Source: Pseudomonadota bacterium
GTDB taxonomy: Bacteria; Desulfobacterota; Binatia; UBA12015
DNA: 37,130 bases
Reading direction: 5' to 3'
Assembly (NCBI GenBank): GCA_005777805.1
Contig: SXLG01000030.1
Location: 1-37,130, forward strand
The translations under genes and the position numbers were made by a program. Positions 15,924-22,491 of the stretch are shown in pieces. The notes under the pieces were generated by a model. That model saw only the letters and a list, made by a program, of their open reading frames with translations, searched no databases and was not told where the DNA came from. The first letter of the stretch is position 1. The number at the start of each line of letters is the position of its first letter.

Positions 15924-16198
15924 TTGGATTCCTTGAGCTGCATGGGCTCGCCGTCGTAGCGCAAATCGCAGGGACCGGGCTTGTTGATCAGCACCTCGAC
16001 TGCGGCGTCGGCCGAGCGATAGCGCTTGCCCAACGCGAGCGACGCGCTGCCCGGCACGGCCTCCGGCGGGAAGCCACCGCCTCCGTCCTTCATCTCCAGG
16101 GGCACGGCGCCATCGCTCAACTCACCGGGACCGCCCTTGGTGACGATGAGCTGCGCGCCGCCGGGCGTGAGATAGATCTTGCCGATCTTCGCGGGCAT
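15902..16198 (-). CDS. Small protein of two tandem cysteine-less desulforedoxin-like units
   Basis: 98 residues, ATG 16198 with AGGAG eight bases upstream. The protein is an internal duplication: GKIYLTPGGAQLIVTK with GAVPLEM (residues 6-36) matches GKRYRSADAAVEVLIN with DGEPMQL (57-88). Each unit resembles the desulforedoxin (DX) pattern Y-C-x2-C-G-x-(V/E)VL...CCG-P-M, but every ligand Cys is replaced (the only Cys, at 77, is off-pattern). So the metal site is probably lost. The ending KPLPSSD recalls small proteins encoded beside acyl-CoA dehydrogenases. It lies 100 bp upstream of the 376-residue gene on the same strand. Function unknown; a partner-binding role is a guess. Both flanks carry 57-bp-period repeats. 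Confidence 0.7.
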   Translation of the reverse strand: MPAKIGKIYLTPGGAQLIVTKGGPGELSDGAVPLEMKDGGGGFPPEAVPGSASLALGKRYRSADAAVEVLINKPGPCDLRYDGEPMQLKESKPLPSSD

Positions 16199-16280
16199 CG
16201 AGTGGCTCCTGCAGAGGGCGTGGGGCGCCCTGCCGTCGCGAGCGTTCTCGCAGGCGGGGGGCGGACCTTCTGCCTCAGTT

Positions 16281-16365
16281 GTCGCAGACGAGATCCTGCC
16301 TGCCAACATCTCGTTCGGTAACGTCGCTCGTTTCGCAGTCGCAGACGAAATCGTGCCTGCCTACA
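16281..16365. repeat. Direct repeat pair, 28 bp, period 57 bp
   Basis: Units 16281-16308 and 16338-16365, three substitutions; shared start GTCGCAGACGA. Located upstream of the small DX-like gene and before the solute-binding protein gene. Same period as the repeat on the other side of the small gene, but unrelated sequence. Confidence 0.75.
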
Positions 16366-16432
16366 CCGCCGCTGTCGCAACAGGCCGACTTGCCGGCTCG
16401 CACGACGACTTGCTTCCCGAGGCAGGTCCTAG

Positions 16433-18514
16433 TTGCGTGCCGGCGTGGCCCGGCCGCGACGATCCCACGCCCCGGTTCGGGCGACGCTCTCCACGGTTAC
16501 CGGGAACCAACTCGCGATCCTCTCGGCACTCGCGCTCGCGGCCGCACCCGCCTGCACCAACGACCCCTATCCCGCGCGCGACGCCACCGGAAACGCCGAG
16601 TTCCTGTACTACCCGGTCGCGCCCAAGACGCTCGATCCGGCGATCGCCTACTCGACCGTGGACCACGCCGTGACGGGGGCGGTCTATGACACGCTGCTCC
16701 AATACGCCTATCTCGAGCGCCCCTACCGCCTGATCCCAGGCCTCGCCGAGGAAGTGCCCCTGCCCGTGGTTCAGGCCGACGGCCGCGTCCGCTACACCCT
16801 GCGCCTCCGGCCGGATCTCCTCTTCCACGAGGACCCGTGCTTCCGGCTCGGCGGCGCGGGCCGTCGGACGCGCCCGATCACCGCGGCCGACATCGCCTTT
16901 CAGATCATGCGCCTCGCCGATCCCGCGGTCGGCAGTCCCGTGGCGGCGAACTTCGAGCGGATCCAGGGTTTCGCGGACTTTGGCCGCCGCCTCGCCGAAC
17001 GTCGCGAGCGCGACACCCGCTTCGTCGAGATGAGAATCGACGAGCAGTACGCCGCCTTGGGGGGCATGAGCGGACTCCGGGTGCGTTCCGTGCACGATTT
17101 CGAGATCGTGCTGACCCGAGCCTGGCCGCAGATCGTCTACTGGCTCGCGATGGAGTTCACGACGCCGCTGCCCTGGGAGGCCGTAGTCTGGTATAACGGC
17201 AAGGAGGGGCGCCCGACGCTGGCCGAACACGCGGTGGGCAACGGCCCCTTCCGACTGGCGCGCTACGACAAGCAGAGCCGCATCGTGCTGGAACGCTCCC
17301 CCGAATGGTACGGCCGCCGTCATCCCGAGTGGCACGCGCCCGGCGCCACCTATCCCTCCACCGGCTCGGCCGAGGATCGCGCGGCGGGTCTCCTCGACCC
17401 GCGCTACGCCGGGCAACCGCTGCCCTTTCTCGATCGCGTCGAACTCCGACTCGAGAAGGAACCGATGCCGGCCTTCACCAAGTTCCTCCAGGGCTACTAC
17501 GATCTCTCCCAGATCGTGGAGGAGCAGTTCGACCAGATCGTTCCCGAGGGCAGCCTTTCGCCGGAGATGCGGCAGCGCGGCCTGGATCTGAAGACGACCG
17601 CGGTGCCGGCGATCTTCTACGTCGGCTTCAACATGGACGACGCCGTCGTGGGCGCTCCCGGCGGGTCACGCAGCCGTCTGCTTCGTCAGGCAATGAGTCT
17701 TGCAATCGACTCCCGCGAGTTCATTCGCGTGTTCATCAACGACCGCGGTCTGCCAGCGGAGTCACCGATCCCGCCGGGGATCGAGGGTCACCATGCCGGC
17801 TTGCCGAATCCCTTTCGCCAGGTCGATCTCGAGCGGGCGCGTGGTTTGCTGCGCCTGGCCGGGGTCCCCGGCGGGATCGATCCCGCGACCGCAGAGCCGC
17901 TCCGCCTCACCTTCGACACCTACGACACCAGTGCCCGCGGAATGGTGCGCTACCAGTGGTTGGTCGATTCCTGGCGTCGCATCGGACTCGACGTCACGAT
18001 CGCCGCCACCACCTACAACCAGTTCCAGGACAAGGTCCGACGCAACGCCTACCAGATCTTTTTCTGGGGCTGGGTCGCCGACTACCCCGACGCCGAGAAT
18101 TTTCTCTTCCTGCTCTGGAGCCGCATGGGTCGCACCGCCAGCGGGGGGCCGAACACGGCGAACTTCGCGAACGCCGAGTACGATACGCTCTTCCTGCAGA
18201 TGCGGGATCGGCCGCCGGGACCGGAGCGCAACGCCCTGATCGCCCGCATGGTCGAGATCGTCGAACGGGAACGCCCCTGGATCGAGCTTTTCTACCCCGA
18301 GGACTACACGCTCCACCACGGCTGGCTGCGCAACCTGAAGCCGCTCGGGATGTCCTTCTCGATTCTGAAGTACCTGGCGCTGGATCCCGAACGCCGCGCC
18401 GAACTCAGACGTGAGTGGAACGAGCCGGTTCTCTGGCCAGCCGCCCTCACGGGCCTGCTCGTCGTTGCGAGCGTGCTGGCGGCCGCCCGAACCTGGTGGC
18501 GCGAGCGGCAATAG
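16433..18514 (+). CDS. Peptide/solute-binding lipoprotein (ABC transporter family 5) with C-terminal membrane anchor
   Basis: 693 residues. Lipoprotein signal with lipobox AAAPAC (Cys41), following a long basic n-region. Family-5 binding-protein marks: FLYYPVAPKTLDPA near 57-70, TAADIAFQIMRLADP near 142-156, VGNGPFRLARYDKQSRIVLER near 268-288, the FNMDD and RQAMSLAIDSREFIR block, and WGWVADYPDAENFLFLL near 555-571. These proteins deliver oligopeptides or similar solutes to Opp/Dpp-type permeases. Odd: the last 28 residues contain a hydrophobic stretch (ALTGLLVVASVLAAA) followed by basic residues, a second anchor that is not usual. Start is TTG 16433 (AGGCAGG seven bases upstream) or GTG 16445. 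The Opp-type permease genes at 34292-37130 could be its partners, but are about 16 kb away. Confidence 0.85.
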   Translation: MRAGVARPRRSHAPVRATLSTVTGNQLAILSALALAAAPACTNDPYPARDATGNAEFLYYPVAPKTLDPAIAYSTVDHAVTGAVYDTLLQYAYLERPYRLIPGLAEEVPLPVVQADGRVRYTLRLRPDLLFHEDPCFRLGGAGRRTRPITAADIAFQIMRLADPAVGSPVAANFERIQGFADFGRRLAERRERDTRFVEMRIDEQYAALGGMSGLRVRSVHDFEIVLTRAWPQIVYWLAMEFTTPLPWEAVVWYNGKEGRPTLAEHAVGNGPFRLARYDKQSRIVLERSPEWYGRRHPEWHAPGATYPSTGSAEDRAAGLLDPRYAGQPLPFLDRVELRLEKEPMPAFTKFLQGYYDLSQIVEEQFDQIVPEGSLSPEMRQRGLDLKTTAVPAIFYVGFNMDDAVVGAPGGSRSRLLRQAMSLAIDSREFIRVFINDRGLPAESPIPPGIEGHHAGLPNPFRQVDLERARGLLRLAGVPGGIDPATAEPLRLTFDTYDTSARGMVRYQWLVDSWRRIGLDVTIAATTYNQFQDKVRRNAYQIFFWGWVADYPDAENFLFLLWSRMGRTASGGPNTANFANAEYDTLFLQMRDRPPGPERNALIARMVEIVERERPWIELFYPEDYTLHHGWLRNLKPLGMSFSILKYLALDPERRAELRREWNEPVLWPAALTGLLVVASVLAAARTWWRERQ

Positions 18515-18517
18515 TCC

Positions 18518-18537
18518 CCTCGAGCAGATCTGCGAGG
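18518..18537. terminator. Possible bidirectional terminator between convergent genes
   Basis: CCTC/GAGG arms around the palindrome GCAGATCTGC, in the 68-bp gap between two genes that meet tail to tail. There is no T-run on either side, so this is only a weak candidate. Confidence 0.25.
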
Positions 18538-18582
18538 CTGGACCAGGGGCCCTTCTCGCGACGAGGTCTCATCAACCATGAT

Positions 18583-19794
18583 TTACATGGGGCCAGTCTT
18601 CGGCCGGCTCAGTGGATCCCCCTCCTCCTCGCTCGCACTCGCCGACTCGGCATCCGGTTGGCGGGGCTGATCTTGCCGGCGCCTCATCAGTGGGAGAACC
18701 TGGCGGGCATGGAGTTGGTCCATGACCTCGCCGTGTTCGACCCGAAGCCGCTGCGCCGTGCGCCGTGCGATCCGATCCGAGACCATCTGCATCCCATCAG
18801 CCGTGAGATGGTTCTGCTCGTCGCGGAATGCGGTCTGGGGAAGTGCCGACGACAGATTGAGCCACTCCTGGTGTGAGGCCCCGATGACTTCGCGCAGACG
18901 ATTGACACGGGCCGAGAGCTGGATCTCCTCGCGCATCCCGAGCTTGGCCACGAGATCCGTCCGGATCGGCGCCACCACGAACACCACCGGGATGCCGAGG
19001 GTCTCGAGTTCCTCGCGAATGGCGCGCAACGCGTCGACACCGGGATGCTCCTCGGGATCCCAGCCGTACATCAGCTCGACTTCATCGGCGCTATCGAGTT
19101 TCTCGAAGGGATTGATCCGGCCCATGGAGACGAGGCCCAATGCCGCGTTGGTCCTGAGACCGAGATCCTTGAGTGTCTCGCGGCCCATATCGCGGGCGCC
19201 GTCGGCTGCGTAGAGCGTGCCCATCGCCTCGCTTGCCTTCCACAGGAAGGGCCCGACCGGATCGACCTCCTCGAGCTGCATCGCGTCTCGCAAGCGCAAC
19301 ATACGCCGCGGGGACATGCGCCGGGAGAGCGCCGCAAAGCGGTAGCTCGCCGGCAGATGCCGCTGCAGCCCGAGCAAGCGCAGATTGACCTCCACCACGA
19401 CCAGATCCGGCCGGATCTCGATCACGTCGTCCAACAGGTACCACAGATGAATCGGACGAAATGCGGCCTGGACGAGGGTGAGCACCGCTGCCGGCACTCG
19501 CTCGGCCTTGAGACTGTCGCCGAGAGCAATCGAGTGCACCTGCTTCGGGTGGTCCGCGTCACCTTTCACGAGGAAGAGCGAGTCCCCGAACACGACGACC
19601 CGGAACACGCCCTGGGGTGGAGTCGCCTGCCACTGCAGCATGGCCATCATCGCCGAGCGCTCGAAGGGTGCCGATTTCATCCCCACCTGGGCGAGGTCGG
19701 CGCGCCCGAACCAGAGCCAGCACGTGGCAAGAGCCAGCACGGCGAGCGCCGGGAGAAGAATCCGTCGGAACCAGCGGTCTCTGTGCGAATCCAT
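18583..19794 (-). CDS. SGNH/GDSL-like membrane-anchored protein, partner of the MBOAT
   Basis: 403 residues from ATG 19794. One N-terminal membrane segment (RILLPALAVLALATCWLWF, about 10-28), then a periplasmic domain. Block I is VVVFGDS with nucleophile candidate Ser72; near the end FRDEQNHLTADG supplies Asp325 and His329, with one residue more between them than the canonical DxxH. A charged, probably disordered tail (SASASEEEGD) ends the protein. It starts 8 bp after the MBOAT stop, with GAGG upstream, so the two form an operon. In alginate, cellulose, Dlt and Pat systems such a pair moves an acyl group across the membrane (MBOAT) and onto a glycan (SGNH). Role here: O-acetylation or acylation of a surface glycan, inferred. 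Confidence 0.75.
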   Translation of the reverse strand: MDSHRDRWFRRILLPALAVLALATCWLWFGRADLAQVGMKSAPFERSAMMAMLQWQATPPQGVFRVVVFGDSLFLVKGDADHPKQVHSIALGDSLKAERVPAAVLTLVQAAFRPIHLWYLLDDVIEIRPDLVVVEVNLRLLGLQRHLPASYRFAALSRRMSPRRMLRLRDAMQLEEVDPVGPFLWKASEAMGTLYAADGARDMGRETLKDLGLRTNAALGLVSMGRINPFEKLDSADEVELMYGWDPEEHPGVDALRAIREELETLGIPVVFVVAPIRTDLVAKLGMREEIQLSARVNRLREVIGASHQEWLNLSSALPQTAFRDEQNHLTADGMQMVSDRIARRTAQRLRVEHGEVMDQLHARQVLPLMRRRQDQPRQPDAESASASEEEGDPLSRPKTGPM

Positions 19795-19801
19795 CGAAAC
19801 C

Positions 19802-21244
19802 TCAGAACTGGAAGTAGATGAAGCGACCGCTCTGGGCCGAGAAGATCCCGACCGCCACGACCACCGCACCGTAGACCGCCCCCTGCACGGGTTGCGGCAC
19901 GCTACCCCACAGACGTTGCAGGTCGCGGCGCAGCGCAATCCCATGGGTGAGCAGCCCGATCAGGACGAGCAGCGTCGGCCCCACCGGGAAGGGACCGGGC
20001 AGCGGCCGCGGCGTGACCAGCGCGTCGATAAAGGCCGCGAAGGTCTCCATCGACCCGGCACGGAAGAGGATCCAGGCGAACGCGACCATGTGGAAGGTCA
20101 CGACCCGCCGAAGCCAGAGGGGCGTGCGCGGCACGCGCAGGGTCGGTGCTCCGGCCGGACCGAAAGCAACCCGGCCGCCGAGCAGCCGGTGGATCGCGAG
20201 CCAGCCCCCATGGAAAGCTCCCCACAAAACGAAGGTCCACGCGGCGCCATGCCAGAGTCCACCGAGCAACATCGTCAGGAATAAATTGATGTATGTCCGC
20301 GCCGAACCGTAGCGGCTACCCCCGAGCGGGATGTAGAGGTAATCGCGCAGCCAGGTCGAGAGCGAGACGTGCCAGCGGCGCCAGAACTCGCTCGGGTTCT
20401 CGGAGAGATAGGGATGGCGGAAGTTCTCGGGCAGTCGGAAGCCGATCAGCGCCGCAACCCCCATGGCGATGTCGGTATAGCCCGAGAAGTCGAAGTAGAT
20501 CTGGAAAGTATAGGCATACACCGCGAGGATGGCGCCGATCTGACCAGCGGCATCGGGTCGCCCGTAGACACCGTCGACGAAACCCCCGAGCGAATCTGCA
20601 CAGACAACCTTCTTGATGTAACCGACGGCCAGCAGGAAGAGTGCGGTCTCGATGTGCTGGCGTCCAACGCGCGTCGGGGCCACGAGCTGCGGGCCGAAGA
20701 AGCCCCACCGGGTAATGGGGCCGGCAACGAGCTGCGGGAAGAAGGCCACATAGAGCGAGTAGTCGCTGAAACTCGAGCACGGAGCCCGTACCCCCCGCCA
20801 GGTATCGATGACGTAGCTGATCGAGTGAAAGGTGTAGAACGAGATGCCCAGCGGAACGACCATCTCGAGCAAGCGAGGCGGATCGGGGAGCGGGGCGAAG
20901 ATGGCCACCGAATCCCAGAAGAACAGTCCGTACTTGAAGAGGGCCAGCACCCCGAGGTTCAGCACGATGCTTGCGACCAGCACGGGTCGAGCGCGCGCCG
21001 CTCCGTCCGATTTCTCCTCCCCCACGGCAGTCCAGCGACGATTCCAGATGACCCGTGCGAACGCGAAATCAATCGCGGTCGTGGCGATCAGGAGCAGAAG
21101 AAAACGCGGGCTCCAAGAGGCGTAGAACAACCAGCTCGCACCGAGCAGCAGGAGCTTCTTCGCCGACCACGAACGCAGGAACCCGTGGAAGAGCACCAGG
21201 ACGAGAGCAAAGAATAGAAGGAAACCGATTGAATTGAACAGCAT
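19802..21244 (-). CDS. MBOAT-family membrane O-acyltransferase (AlgI-like)
   Basis: 480 residues, close to AlgI/PatA length. Starts MLFNSIGFLLFF, as AlgI-type proteins do. Signature blocks: PLGISFYTFHSISYVID near 131-147, FFPQLVAGPITR near 168-179, FDFSGYTDIAMG near 252-263, FWRRWHVSLSTWLRDYLYIP near 287-306 and MLLGGLWHGAAWTF near 325-338, with the invariant His332. At least ten membrane segments. It passes acyl groups from a cytoplasmic donor through the inner membrane to an SGNH partner, encoded immediately downstream. ATG 21244 has only a weak ribosome site; the open frame above it is Arg/Ser-rich and not part of the protein. Divergent from the methyltransferase gene. Confidence 0.93.
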   Translation of the reverse strand: MLFNSIGFLLFFALVLVLFHGFLRSWSAKKLLLLGASWLFYASWSPRFLLLLIATTAIDFAFARVIWNRRWTAVGEEKSDGAARARPVLVASIVLNLGVLALFKYGLFFWDSVAIFAPLPDPPRLLEMVVPLGISFYTFHSISYVIDTWRGVRAPCSSFSDYSLYVAFFPQLVAGPITRWGFFGPQLVAPTRVGRQHIETALFLLAVGYIKKVVCADSLGGFVDGVYGRPDAAGQIGAILAVYAYTFQIYFDFSGYTDIAMGVAALIGFRLPENFRHPYLSENPSEFWRRWHVSLSTWLRDYLYIPLGGSRYGSARTYINLFLTMLLGGLWHGAAWTFVLWGAFHGGWLAIHRLLGGRVAFGPAGAPTLRVPRTPLWLRRVVTFHMVAFAWILFRAGSMETFAAFIDALVTPRPLPGPFPVGPTLLVLIGLLTHGIALRRDLQRLWGSVPQPVQGAVYGAVVVAVGIFSAQSGRFIYFQF

Positions 21245-21500
21245 GAACGGCAGCGATGATCCCTGAAGCAGCCAGTGTCGCGCAAGCCGGAAGCCGTCGG
21301 CCGATGGACTGGGGGCATCAGAGGAAGAGCAGGCCGCTGGCGTCGCCACGACGGCAACATCGGGGTGCCATGGCGAGCGCCCGAGCAATCTCTCGCGTGC
21401 TCGCCAGCGACCCGGCCAGATCCACCCCGAGCGCGAGATTCTCGCGACCCGTGCGGTCGCGAGGCCACCCGTCATCTTCTCCACATCGCAGCGTGCGTGA

Positions 21501-21506
21501 TACGGT
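21501..21506 (+). promoter_or_regulatory. Putative -10 element of the methyltransferase gene
   Basis: TACGGT (TAnnnT type) followed by six bases and the ATG. At 17-bp spacing the upstream hexamer TCTCCA matches TTGACA at three positions. Suggests a leaderless message. Confidence 0.3.
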
Positions 21507-21512
21507 CGGCGC

Positions 21513-22433
21513 ATGTCCCGCGCCGATATGGCTCCGCTGCCGCTCTCTCCCGTATCCGACCCGTGCCGGGTACGAGCGACGTGCCTCGTGTGCGGATCGC
21601 CCGCCCTGCGCCCGCACGGACCAGCACCCCTCTCCCTGCGGCGCTGCGGCGCGTGCCGCCTCGTCTTCGTCGATCCCATTCCCACTCCCGAGGAGATCGC
21701 GGCCCGCGAGGACGCCGCCTTTCACGGCGGGGTGGCCGACCATACCGAAGAGATGTTCGAGGCGTACTACCGGAATTACCCGGACGACCCCGTTGTGCGC
21801 GGCTTCCGCGGCGTGGTGCACCAACTCAAGGAGACCACGGGCGGCGGGACTCTGGTCGACGTCGGCATCGGCACGGGGCTCCTGCTCCACCTCGGCGCTG
21901 AAGCAGGCTTCCGAGTCCTCGGATGCGAGATCTCGCCCGACTCCGCCCGCCGCGCCACCGAGGAGTTCGGCGTCGAGGTGCTCGTCGGCGACTTCCTCGA
22001 CGCCGACCTGCCGGCGGAAATCGCCGCCATCACGATGGGCGACGTGCTCGAGCACACCCACGACCCGCGACGTTTCCTCGAGCGCGCGTTCGAGGCATTG
22101 CGTCCCGGTGGAGTGCTCTACGTCGCCGTCCCGAACCATCGCTCTACGACCTTCCTGGCCGCCGACCTGCTGAGCCGCGTGCCGGCTCTGGCCGGACTGG
22201 GTAGCCGGGTCTACGTGCCGAACCACTACTGGTATTTTTCGCCGGACAATCTCGGCCAGTTGCTTGAACAGACCGGTTTCCGGGTCGAACTCACCCGTCA
22301 GGAGGCGCCCTACCTCGGGCGCTACGCCTTCTCGCCCCCGGTGCGATTCGGTCTCACGGTTCTGAACGCGCTCGGCCGCGTGACCCATCTGCAGGCCCGC
22401 GCCGAGGCTTACGCCCGCAAACCTCTGCGCTGA
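21513..22433 (+). CDS. Class I SAM-dependent methyltransferase with N-terminal zinc ribbon
   Basis: 306 residues. N-terminal zinc ribbon CxxC...CxxC (Cys24, 27, 45, 48) ending in RLVFVDPIPTPEE, as in many sugar or lipid-linked-glycan methyltransferases of polysaccharide clusters. SAM motif I LVDVGIGTG at 114-122, acidic CEISPDSARRA after strand 2, MGDVLEHTHDPRRFLERA as the post-motif segment and LRPGGVLYVAVPN. The C-terminal region has the NHYWYFSPDNLGQLLEQTGF block seen in this subfamily. TACGGT ends six bases before ATG 21513 and no Shine-Dalgarno is present. Its place beside acylation and glycosyltransferase genes suggests methylation of a glycan; a small-molecule substrate is the alternative. 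Confidence 0.85.
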   Translation: MSRADMAPLPLSPVSDPCRVRATCLVCGSPALRPHGPAPLSLRRCGACRLVFVDPIPTPEEIAAREDAAFHGGVADHTEEMFEAYYRNYPDDPVVRGFRGVVHQLKETTGGGTLVDVGIGTGLLLHLGAEAGFRVLGCEISPDSARRATEEFGVEVLVGDFLDADLPAEIAAITMGDVLEHTHDPRRFLERAFEALRPGGVLYVAVPNHRSTTFLAADLLSRVPALAGLGSRVYVPNHYWYFSPDNLGQLLEQTGFRVELTRQEAPYLGRYAFSPPVRFGLTVLNALGRVTHLQARAEAYARKPLR

Positions 22434-22491
22434 ACCGATCTCGTCCCCAAGGCTCGCCGGGCGACGGACGTCCAGTCAAGGCCTGAAAAAG

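Noticed and set aside
14651-16321. A 556-codon open frame on the plus strand
   Set aside because: Antisense to the 376-residue protein and the small DX-like protein, both of which have ribosome sites and coherent motifs.
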